Below, one piece after another: positions 11,640 through 22,700 of a stretch of 64,000 nucleotides of DNA. Within the stretch, counting starts at the first letter, position 1, and each line of letters starts with the position of its first letter. The stretch is from Siderastrea siderea. Lineage: Eukaryota; Cnidaria; Anthozoa; Scleractinia; Rhizangiidae. The stretch is from NCBI GenBank assembly GCA_964030785.1, contig OZ034967.1, forward strand, positions 61,829,712 through 61,893,711. Reading direction: 5' to 3'. The notes under the pieces were generated by a model, which was not told where the DNA came from, did not search any database, and saw nothing but the letters and a program-made list of their open reading frames with translations. Made by a program: the position numbers and the translations under genes.

Positions 11640-12800
11640 TGATGTTTAGAGCACCACTTGCTGTCCAAAGAGGTAAAGATCCCACGAAAAACTTCCTTCA
11701 AACTGCTAGAAATAAAAAACCTTTGCTACCATATTTCTGAAGCATTATTTTAGTGGAACACCATTCCCTCCCTTGAATCAACGAGATTCTTTTCTATTGC
11801 AGATTATTTAGCTTGCGGTGTTTGTTCAAGTTATCCCAGAATTTTGCAAAAACTATAATAGCAGCCTTCGCAGTACATGTACATGGGCACAGTATGGGAT
11901 ATACATTATTCAGACCCCTTACCTTTTGGATCTCACCTTTGCCCTAAGTTGTTGACCTCTTCACAGTTCCGAGTCGCACTTGAAATGTCGAGTCTTATCT
12001 GAAACGACACTGTTTTAGAAACTACAATTATGAATTCTTCAATTCCTTATTTGGAATAGATGTCATCAAAAATAACAGATGAGGAAATGAAATAAATGTG
12101 ATTTTTATCACCTCAGTGCCTGTCGAAGTGACAGCCATTGTTACAAGCGGAAGCTCATTATGCATAACAAGGCAGCAATTTTTTAGCGCAGCACGATTAT
12201 GTTTTCAGGCACGTTACGTGGCTTCGTCGGTACAATCAGGACACATGACCCGTGAAATTTAATGTTGTCGGATTTTAAAGTCTGAAATAGTTACGGAGCT
12301 GAAAAGGAGATATGGTTAGTGAGAACTCCGTCTAAATTTTTGCGTTTTTTTTTTAGCGCGGTAAGATAAATAACATGAATTATTGTGATAAATGATATGC
12401 CTTCGTGTTTTCTTTTCTACTCAAGCGAGGGGTAGTTGATTTTGATATTAAATTCAGCAACGGCCCAAGAAACCCCTGCGACGTAGCCTCAGTAAAGCTT
12501 CGATCCGACCACGTTCATTGGAGTAGCTGTATAGTGGGGGGGGGGGGACACGGGGGCGGGAGACCGGGAGAAAAGGGGGCGAGAGGTGTACGGGAGGCGG
12601 GAGAAGAGGGCGCGGGAAGCGGGATTCCCAAGGTGGCGGGAAGCGGGAGAAAAAGGGGAAAATTACTCAACATTGCGCAATATTTCGCAATCGAAAAAAT
12701 GTAAAGGGGCGGGAGCCAAAAAATACGGGGCGGGAACCGGGATTACAGGGTACGGGAAGCGGGAGGTTCAAACCCCCCTGTCCCCCCCACTGTATACTGC
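11640..12800. repeat. Older third copy of the 0.8-4.7 kb unit
   Basis: Matches to unit A include ctgtccaaagaggtaaagat, ttttggatctcacctttgcc, aattccttatttggaa and gttacaagcggaagctcatt in the same order. Only one copy of the 306-bp block is present. This copy is much more diverged, so the single-block form is probably ancestral. It is interrupted by the element at 12534-12790. Confidence 0.75.
12534..12790. mobile_element. 257-bp G-rich element with 6-bp TSD
   Basis: The ends are gtggggggg and cccccccac and the flanks are tgtata (12528-12533 and 12791-12796). Units A and B show the uninterrupted gtagctgt(g/a)tgttgcacg sequence. The interior repeats cgggaagcggga-like words. A 4-bp TSD (gtat) with a slightly longer terminal repeat cannot be excluded. 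Confidence 0.65.
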
Positions 12801-14239
12801 ACGTATTTGCTCATCCAACAGTTTTCAATTTAAAAACAAATTGCGTTTAAGCTCTTGAGTAGTCCGAATCGGCCTGCCTTGCCTGACATTTAGATGATAA
12901 TTTCGTCGATAAGAATGTTGAGTTTATTGACAGTTGAGTAGGATATGTCAAGTACTGTTTGATCCTATTCTTATGTCCTAGTGACGATATACATCGAAAA
13001 AGCTAATTACACTTGCTTGCCTAAACGCCTTTCCAGGTCGTTCAAAAGACACCAATTTCAATTTCTCTGGGGAACCATGCCACGAAGGATTTATCCCCAT
13101 CCCCCGTATCCTCGTGAGTTGTAACAACTTCCTGCTTTGCAATACCTGTTGTGATTGGTAATGCTTGTCGTAAATTGTAATCCCCTTGTATCTGTCGTAA
13201 ATTGCCAAAACACCTTGCAATAATCTGAGCTATCGTAAATCGTAACACGTTGTCGACATTGTCTTGTTTTGCACAGTGACACTGCATTGATATATCTAGT
13301 GTCATCATTCAATAAAAAAAAAAGCTTATTCCTTTTATATATGTTTGAGCCATCTTATCTAAAGAAGAACTGAATATGAATTTTATAAAACTTTAAACTT
13401 GGTGAGACCTCAACGACAAGATGTTTTAATGAAAATTGCTGTATCTTTAGTAGACCTGGATCTGTAAAATACTCGAAGTAAAAGGTTGTACGGTAAGACT
13501 GATCCTTACGGTGGTAAAAGATAGATTTCCACGAAGAGGACGAAAACAGAAAATTTGGATACATAAAGCAAACATGAAATTTATGTAACAAAAAAATTGC
13601 TCGATATTTCGGTTTGCAAAACAAACCTTTTTCAAGGGCTACAAGGTGGGTTGGTGGGTAGACAGTTAATTTGTTATTCTAAGATGGGCCTCTGGGGCAC
13701 CGTCTTATAGCAATGCAAAACGAAAGGAATTTCGTTGTAGTAGGTAGCCTGAAAGAGAAGGCTTATATGAATGTTGGCAACTGTTTTGGCAACTGAGACA
13801 TGAGGCATACATTTCGGGCCTTGGACCTCCCCAGGCTTTTAAAGCCTTTTCTGAGTGAAATAACAAAGCAAATTCCCGGAGTAAATTAACACGCATGACA
13901 ATGAGTTTATTGTATCAAAAGTCTGTCTATAACTCAGACAACTGAATTATTTCAATCTAGCTCATATAAAGAGGGAACAAAAAACGCTAGAATCGACACT
14001 AGGTTAATTCTGTCGCATCAAATTATTTAGCGGTGAAATCAAGCTTAGACTTCAACAAATGCAATTATATAAAGAAAAACTTTTAACCCCGGGCGTTTAG
14101 TTGGGGATCACCTTTACAGTTTAGGTTAAATTATTTTCCGTTGAAATAATCGATGTTATAAATTACAACTTTTTCTAAGTGATAAAAGCGGGTGGCATTC
14201 AAAAAACCCTAGGTCTCTGGCAGGCGACCAAAAGTTTCG
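12801..14239. other. Intergenic DNA, no gene recognised
   Basis: Only short frames without family features are present, for example overlapping minus-strand frames at 12978-13624. No repeat with clear boundaries was found. Confidence 0.3.
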
Positions 14240-14372
14240 GCTGAAAACTCCGAACAGATCAACTTGTATTAGCTTACAAAAATTTGCCTGCAAAAAGCTG
14301 TGAAACAATCTAAGAAAGTAGAAAATGACATTTCAAGTATTTTGCTAAAATTTTTTCGTTGGGTGCCCTGTA
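14240..14372 (+). repeat. Dispersed repeat, copy 1 (about 133 bp)
   Basis: The block aaaactccgaacagatcaac...tcgttgggtgcc recurs in direct orientation at 15519-15651 with roughly 85 percent identity. Part of it also appears inverted near 15240-15285 (acccaacgg...ctgttcggag). Confidence 0.65.
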
Positions 14373-14486
14373 AAGTACAGAAGAAAACAAAAAGGACAAA
14401 TCACCGAAACAGCTTGGCGCAAAGGAAAACCGGGTCCCATCTTTGGTACCTGCCGATACGATTTAATACGAAAAGTAAAGAAGAAA

Positions 14487-14513
14487 AATTCAATTCAATT
14501 CAATTCAATTTAT
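14487..14513. repeat. (aattc)n microsatellite
   Basis: About five copies of aattc lie just before the MITE at 14528. Confidence 0.8.
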
Positions 14514-14527
14514 TTAAACACGGTAAT

Positions 14528-14993
14528 GCGCCGATCAATTCGAAACTTCAACATCCCCCCCCGGGCATACCCCGGGCATTTGACTGTGCATCGTGCCCAG
14601 GGAGGAGGGAATTTGAACGTTGCGTTGAAAGGGTGGGGAATTTGAACCGGATTTATCTCTTGTTCTGACGTAATACGCCCGAGCGTTTTTTCGGTTTTTG
14701 CAGGGTATGACGGATTTCCAAGATAGAATTTCACCTTTGTTAGTTAATAACTCTTTCTTTCAAAAGAAGTTTGAAGGTGTCATTACGGCATATCTCACTC
14801 TGAAAAGCGTGAACAGTGTTTAATTGAAGACGAAATTTGTCTTTGAGGAGAGTTATTTCAGTACTAGTTGGTGGGGCATTTGAACGGCTTTTTTGCCCCG
14901 AGGGGAGGGAATTTGAACAAGCCAATCTTGAAAAGTTCAAATGCCCGGGGGGTTGCCCGGGGGGGATGTTGAACTTTCGAATTGATCGGCACA
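14528..14993. mobile_element. About 465-bp MITE with GC-rich inverted ends
   Basis: The left end gccgatcaattcgaaacttc followed by aacatccccccc is mirrored at 14936-14991 (gggggggatgttgaac...gaattgatcggc). The arms are about 55 bp. The frames crossing it are by-products of the inverted repeat. No clear target duplication was found. Confidence 0.65.
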
Positions 14994-15518
14994 TAAAATT
15001 CATTAGGAATAGAGCTCAGTATGCAGACGCCATATGCATATTGGTGTCTTTCCGAGGGACACCAACATGGCAGCCGGGAGTCAGTGAAAACATCTGGAAC
15101 TCGCTTTTGCTATGAGAGCGATTATATAAAGAATAGACCCTTCTTCAAACGAGACAGCTTTGTCACGGCGCCATCTTGATGTCACGTACTGGGCGGCAAT
15201 TTCGAAAATTCAAGATGCGGTATTTTAAACTCAAAGTACCGGCACCCAACGGCATATTTTCGGGGAATATCTGTTCGGAGGGCCTAAATCACCTGAGATA
15301 CATTGTAGTGAAAGCTTGAGATTTCTTTGACGAAACATCAACTCAGTCTTTCGTAACAAGGGGACTGATTAATTCCAGTATTGTTTACGGAGGGAAATAC
15401 GTCGTTTAGAGTGTAAAATAGGGCCAGCTAGCTCTCTTGGCGAGCTGTCAACAGCTTGCAAATTCGTCGGATAGGATCCTGGCTGTTTCCTACAATTTTC
15501 TGCGGCCTACATTTTCAG

Positions 15519-15651
15519 CTAAAAACTCCGAACAGATCAACCTGAATTAGCTCACACAAATTTGCCTTCAAAAGGCTCTGAAACAATCTAAGAAAACAGA
15601 AAATGATATTTCAAGTGTTTTGCTAAAATTTTCTCGTTGGGTGCCCCTGTC
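15519..15651 (+). repeat. Dispersed repeat, copy 2 (about 133 bp)
   Basis: Direct partner of 14240-14372. Confidence 0.65.
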
Positions 15652-15776
15652 AAAGGATGATACCCAGCTGGAGACTGACTTGTGTAAAGATATATTTTAG
15701 TTGTTCCTACAACTGGTGACGATAAGGCCTAGCGAGTTTTGATTCTAGAATTTTATGACGTCACGTGCAAACTAGC

Positions 15777-16695
15777 AATACATTCAATAAATAATAACAG
15801 TAACAAAGCATAAAATATCCTAACATTCTAAAAAGACTGATCTTAAACAGTACAACTAATTTTAAACATCACAATGTTAACTAAACCTGCCCGAAACCTG
15901 CTTTCCATGAATATCGTGTCTCTAACTTAAAAATTAAGATTAAGTAATCGCTTAAATTGAATAAGTGATTTTGTCTCCCTAAGCTGTTCCAGAGAGCTGC
16001 ACCGCTATAGCTAAAGCTATTTTTCAAATACCGGGTAATTAGTTCGAGGGAAAGGGACAACTACTTTGTTTACAGAGTCTCTTAGAGAATTGCGCGTTCC
16101 ATTACGTTTAACCAATTTAGATGATAAATACTCGGGGACAAGACTATTTAAAGGCCCATGTATCATCAAGGCTTTCTGGATTTGACGCAGAGTACACAAA
16201 TCTTTCCATCCGAGTTAATGTATTAAGCAGTTGGCATCAGCATCGTAACTCGAGGAGGTTAACACGCGAGCGGCACGGTTCTGAAGCTTTTGTAGTCTTT
16301 CTGATAAATTTTTACCACAATTACCCCAGACAAGATTGCAATAGTCAAAATGAGGTTGAATTAGAGCATTGTATAATTATATAATGAAGTTTAGGTTGTG
16401 GAACAAAAGTCCTAATTCTTTTAATTGCTCCGATCCCAGAAGCGATCTTTTTAGATAATATGTCAATGTGCAGGTGTTTGCCACGTTAGGTTTTCATCGA
16501 TAAATATTCCAAGCGATCTGACAGAGGAGACTTGCTCTATTGGAACATTATCAATCGAGAGCTCAAGTGGATTCGATAAAGTACTCAATTTTTGCCTGGA
16601 GCCGATTAACATAAATTCAGTTTTAGTAGTGTTCAAAGAAAGTTTGATAGAAATAAGCCATTTGCTTAGATTTTCTAAATCATGATGAAAAGATT
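15777..16695 (-). mobile_element. Degenerate non-LTR retrotransposon fragment (CR1/L2-type RT)
   Basis: Minus-strand peptides include SLNTTKTEFMLIGSRQKLST, SLGIFIDENLTW-like residues and LVPEYLSSKLVKRN followed by SLRDSVNK, in the order of an RT palm-thumb end and C-terminus of CR1/L2-like elements. Frames are broken. The 3' end near 15777 carries ataataaat-like polyadenylation words. It lies immediately downstream of the poly(A) polymerase stop codon, so it may contribute to that gene's 3' untranslated region. Confidence 0.65.
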
Positions 16696-16742
16696 CCTAT
16701 AATAAAAATAATAAAAAGATAAAAAGATCATAAAAAAGATTC

Positions 16743-19700
16743 TTAAAAGATTCCTTCCAATGACGCATTCCGCCTTAACTGAGACGCCGCGGAGTCAAAC
16801 GCTCTCTTGATACGTGAAAACTCGTCAACATCAAATACGGATCTCGTGACGTTTCCACCATCGGACGGATCCTCAAGCCTGATGTACGGACCGCGCCATA
16901 TCTTGTCGTACATCAGTGTCGGCCGTGTACTTCCCGTGCGAATGGACATGGTCTTGTCCCAGTTGAATGTAGAGTAGTACTGGAAGAAGCCGATCAGAAG
17001 CTCTCCGAGACTTTGCTTGTTTTCAGACTTGAACGAACGAATTTTCAGAGGAACATCAGCTATAAGCTTATCGATTAGAACGTTGTTTGAGGTTTGGAAG
17101 ACATCTGGAAAGATCTGTTGCAGGGCGGGAACAACCGGCGGGGTACATCCCGCTTGAAGGTAATGAATTACAAGGAGAACTACAGCGAAACCTGAAAAGG
17201 AATTAGAAATAAAAAACTGATAGCACGTCTACCAGGCTAGTCTAGGAATTGGGTAAACGCAAGACAGAAATTTAGGGCACAGCATAATAAACAGTACCAG
17301 AGGGAAGATAAAGATGAGATGAGATAAGATGAAGTTACAAAGCCACTTAATGCGGACGCTATTAAAAATTGAATAAAATACAACATTCCTCAGTGGATTT
17401 TTATTTGAATGGTTAGCCCTCACTCATAATTCAGCCATTTGAAGCAGTACCATAAAACAACCGTTTTGTTTCATATCTTTCCATTGTATGATAACCCGTT
17501 TAGTTTAGAGTTACATCTAGAGACCACTTCGTAAAGGAAAATACATTACTAGCTAAACTAGTAAAAAAAAAAAACGCAACAAACTCATGATTTCTAATGT
17601 TATCACCCACCACTCAATGTGCCATGCTGGGTTTTGTTAACACGTCTTGATATCCAGCAAGTTTCTAAAACGAAAAAGACTTATTCTCTAAATATTTCTT
17701 ATAATTTTCTTACCTGCAAGCCTCTTCAATTTCGCATCAGTAATTCCTGCCTTTTGAGCCCACAGTTTAACGACCATGACCAGTGGTTTCACTCTGGGGT
17801 CACACTCGGAATAACACCTTAAAAGGAAAGCGTTTCGTACACTGCACCAGTTCTCCACGCTGATGTCGGTTTCAAAAGACTTCTCTCTGTCCTTGAGTTT
17901 GATTATGGGTACTCTGACTTTATACGAGATGACCTGCAAATATAATTCTATGGTGGTTATCATGAGCAGCCATATTATAATAAGAGTAAGGAGGTTTCCT
18001 TTTTTATGTTAGTTTTCTTAAATAACTTTTTAAAATTAATTTTTGTACTATTGAAGGGGTTATGTCATGGGGATTTTGCTATTTTAGGTTAATCCTGCGC
18101 TAAAATCATGACCTAGTGCCTTCACTTATACACAAAATGCTCCTGTAAAATTACGAGGAAGATATCAAATGAATTTTATGAGGGACAGCTAACCATAATA
18201 ATTTTTTGGTGATTTTTGAGAACATGGCATCAAAACTTGAAAAAATACACCGATTGCAAATATGGCGGCGTATGCACGAAAGCGAGGCTTTTCGGTGACA
18301 ACCGTTGCTAAGGGCCGATTCACTTACTCGTTCTCTTATACGAGCGCGAGTTGTTTACACTTTTGTTCAAGCTATTTCTTCGAAGATATCTCAAGAAAAG
18401 TCCTATTTGTGAAAAGATATGGTTTATCAATCATTTTTCAATACTTCTGAGGCGAATTTAAGGTCAGTCAATTAAAAACAGTTTTGTTAAAGCCCGTATT
18501 GTTATTCAAATGTGTCGTGCAGGAATGCTATGGCGGCCGCCCCGTCGCTAAACTAAGTTCCGCAACTACAATCGCTTGCAATCGCTAAGTTTACTGTGCA
18601 CGTACAAAAGCCTTACCGAACAATAAAATGGTCACTTTCGCAGATGATTCATCGATGATTCAAGGCCTAGCTATGTTTTCCTCCCTCGCAATGTCATCGC
18701 AGGGAAATGCGTGCGAGATTGTCATTTAATGTGATTTAACCTGTTCAAAATGTATTAATAGCTTACAGTTAAGTTCCAACTTACACAGTTCTGTGACTTT
18801 AATAAAGGAGAAAGAATAATATCACAGGTTGCAAAGTGTTCTTCTGCTTACATTTGACACCGAAACAAACCATGGACAGACCTTTGGAAAAGATGCATGT
18901 CGTCGAACTCAAGCAGTTTCTTCGCGACAATAATGTGAGCTTGAAAGGGTTAAAAGTGAAGGCACAGTTCGTGGAGAAGTAAGTTTTCCTTCGTCTTTTT
19001 TTACTAGAACTAAACTTTTAAAAGTCCTGAACTCTAGCTATCCTCAATTACTTGTACGCATGAGTGCAGTTTTTGGTGTATCGAACGTTGCTTTTTTTCG
19101 TGTTTTGTTGTAGAGCAAAGGAGGTACTCCAAAGGAAGTCAGTTAATGCTACAGGTACTTCAACGGGCACACAACCTGATCAATCACAAGGCACCCCGTC
19201 CTCCTCAAAAACTGACTCAGACCTGCTCAAGGAAAATGAAGAGAAATTTAAGTTCTGCCCTCTAGAAAAGGATATGATAAAATACCTGGATGGCCTTCCT
19301 CCTTTTACGTTTAATTCCATTGTTCGATATGTGCGAACCTCTGGCAAAAATATTCAGCAGACGGCTGACTATATGGTCATGAAGCCTTTTGAACGTGGGG
19401 TCAACTTTTTTATAGAGGGATACCTTCACAACGTTTTTGCCAAGAAGCATGCTGAGAGCAATACTTTTTATTTCAGAGCCCTCTGCTATCGGAGTCTGCG
19501 AAAGAGTGAACCCCCCCACAAAATTAGAATAGCAATTTCCTTAAAAGAACCATATCATGTGTTAGGATCATCGTGCACCTGTGTTGCAGGGGCACTGGGG
19601 TTTTGCAATCATGCAATAGGGTTAATGTATTTAATTTCCCACTACTACATGACAAAGGCGAAAGTGATCCCCGATGACCTGGTTTGTACATCGCTTCCAC

Positions 19701-22700
19701 AGCAGTGGCATAAACCAAGAGGGAAAAAAATTTCTTCTGAACCATTAATGGACATGGTTTTTAAAAAACCAAGGCTGGATTTGGTCGTGAATAGTGGAAC
19801 TTCAACAAAAAACTCACCTGGAATTTCTTGCTCATTGTACCAGGCCATGAAAATACCTCCCAGTGGTATAGAAATAGCAAATTTTAAAAGTAACTTGCAA
19901 CAGATAAACAAAAATTTTGGCCTTAGTTTGTACATGGATAAAGGCACAGCAATGGTGCCAACCAAGGCTGGCCCCGCCCCCTTGGGTGGTTATTTGAGCT
20001 ATCAACTGGCACCCACTGAAGGTAACTTTACAGTGACATGCAATGTCGATTTGTCTAAGGGGCCCACTGACATTGATGCAGTACCAGTTACTTATCCACC
20101 CTTTCCAATATCAACAGTCTGCCCCCTCTTTGCAGTTACACAATGTACACCAGAGTACCAATCCCTGTTTGATTCCCTGCAGTTAAGTGAAGCAGAGGCA
20201 GCTAAACTTGAACAAGAGACCCTTTTGCAAAGAAATAGTGATCAGTGGTGGACACATAGGAGGTCACGACTTACTGCATCTCAGTTTGGAGATATTCTGA
20301 GTCGAAAATCCATAAGCAGTGCTTTTCTTAAAGGGCTGGCTGAACAAACACCCTATGTTTTCTCAAGGAACATGCCAGAATCCTTGAAACATGGTATTGA
20401 ACATGAGAGCACAGCTCTTAAGCAATATTGCAATTACTTAAAACACAGTGGGCATCCTGTCAAAACCTTTCCCTCGGGATTTGTTGTCAACACTGGCTAC
20501 CCATTCCTTGGTTGTTCTCCAGATGGGAAAGTCATCGATGGCAGTGAGGAGGATGCATTTGGTTTAATCGAAATTAAGTGTCCATACAAACATCGGGCAG
20601 TGACCCCAGAAACAGCATGCCATGGTGACAGTCAGTTTCACCTTGAACTTAAAGACGACTTTCCAATGCTTAAAAAAACTCACAAATATTATGCACAAGT
20701 TCAAGGGCAGATGGGCATAACAGGTGCAAAATGGTGTGACTTTGTTACATACACATTCAGGGGAATGGTCATTGAACGTATATATTTTGATGCCAATTTC
20801 TTTAACAGTATGATACTGAAGTTGGAGCAGTTTTTCTTTAAGCATTATGCAAAATATTTAAAGAATACTCCTATCGAGCAACAAACACTAGCTGCACGAG
20901 CAGAAGCATGTACTGTTACTTCGGCTTCTACTTCTGATACACCTATTGAAACTGTAGTAACAGTAGCAGCAATCAGCAGCACTGAGTAGCATTTAAAACC
21001 AGTATACTCCAAGTAGTTATTTCCTGTACTTGTTTGTGTATTTGTATTGTGTATTATCAGAATACATAAACAGCGTAAATATTCTTGCATATTTTTTTAA
21101 TGTCAATATTTTAATAAGCAGTTTTAGAAATGTCTCTGTTCTGAGGCTATCACTAAGAAATAATTGGATTTTGAAGATTTGTAAGCATACCACATACTGT
21201 CCACATTTGATTGAGACTTCCAGCTAAGGACAGTGGAATTATTTGATTAAATATCTGGAAATTCTTAATTTTGTTTATTGCCCTTTCAACATGAATCCTC
21301 TCAGAGGCGATTTCCTGTGTCGCAATAACTTCGGAAGGGTTTTGTTGACTTCTGGATCCAACAAATGGTGGAATGTTGAGCCCAACACCCATAGGCTCAA
21401 GGAGATCAGTAATATTAAATCCTTTGTCAGCCATAATTACATCTCCAGCAGAAAAAGGCAGTTTTAAAAGTCTGGATCTTACTGTTATTTCCCTGTCAGA
21501 GATGCTTCCAGCATACAATTGTGATATGAAAGTAATGTGACCACTGGGAGAAATAACAATCAGACCCTTAAAAGTGGTGTGACTCTTGTAACTGGAATAT
21601 GTCTCACTGTGGAGAACCAACGAGGACGGAGTTTGACACTTTATTTCTGTGCCATCAATGATGACTCTTGTGGAGGGATATTTCTCTTTGAAGGATTGAG
21701 GCATGGCCTTGTAAATTGCAGATCGACTTGGCCAAATGTTAAGGTGGCCAAATTTAAGGTACATAAAATTGATCCAGGAAATACAAATTCTGTTGACAGT
21801 TGACACATGAACTTTAAACCTGTGAGAGAGGTCAAGCTCAAACAAGCCAAGCCTTAATCTTATCAAAACCATGAAAAATTCATCTAGAGTACTCAGCTTA
21901 CGCCGTCTACCAGGTTTATTCCCCGGAATCTCCTCGCTGTTTGTAGGAGTGAAACTGTCATCAGTGCTGCTGGTATAAACATAAACAATGTTCTCACCAT
22001 TTTCCCCTGGACTCAAAAAATTATAGCAGGCCACTAAAGTTTGATAATTGGGAAACCCTGTGTAAAAGTTTATGTCCGAGTCTGAGTCTTTAAATTGTGC
22101 TATTCCGAAAACGTTTCTAGCAAGATCATCCACCGTCTTTAAAAGCTCTTTGTTTTCAAGTCTAAGAGCCTTAACTTCCTCTTCAAGCCTAGCAATCTCG
22201 TCTTGTATTGGCGACTCTCCCAGCTCATCAGCCATTCCCATCTCCATATGTTCACTGACAGGAGAATTTTGTTTTTTTGTGGGAGAAGGCCATAGTCTCT
22301 TGCGAGGTGATTTTCGCTTGGGAGATGCGGGAGACCACGCAAACTTCGACGGAATAGCTTCATTCTTCACATTTCGACGACCAGTTAAGGTGGTAGTAAA
22401 ATCTGATGGCTTAAAGTGCAATGAACAAATTCTGGTCCGCTTATTGATTTGGAAGTCAGCCGACACATCCCTTTTAATTTTGGTAATCCACGCCTGAAAA
22501 GCGGTCGAAAATAATAATTTATACTTGAAACAACATTTGAAGTAAGAAATAAATCACAAATGTTCAAAATAGCAACACACACCTTTAGAACTGACGGATC
22601 TTTTGGAAGTGTATGGAAGGTGACCTTTCTCCCATCCGAATGTATACGATAACCTGTTTTGTTGCACAACGGTACACAGCACGTTTCTGGCATATTGAAA

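Noticed and set aside
12405..12858. Gly/Arg-rich overlapping frames
   Set aside because: They come from the G-rich reiterated interior of the element at 12534-12790 and include its inverted ends.
18262..18450. 62-codon frame MAAYARKRGFSV... present in both inverted repeats of the ISL2EU-like element
   Set aside because: It is duplicated simply because the inverted repeats are nearly identical. It has no domain and lies where the promoter should be.
22072..22497. 141-codon plus-strand frame
   Set aside because: Antisense shadow of the transposase coding exon.
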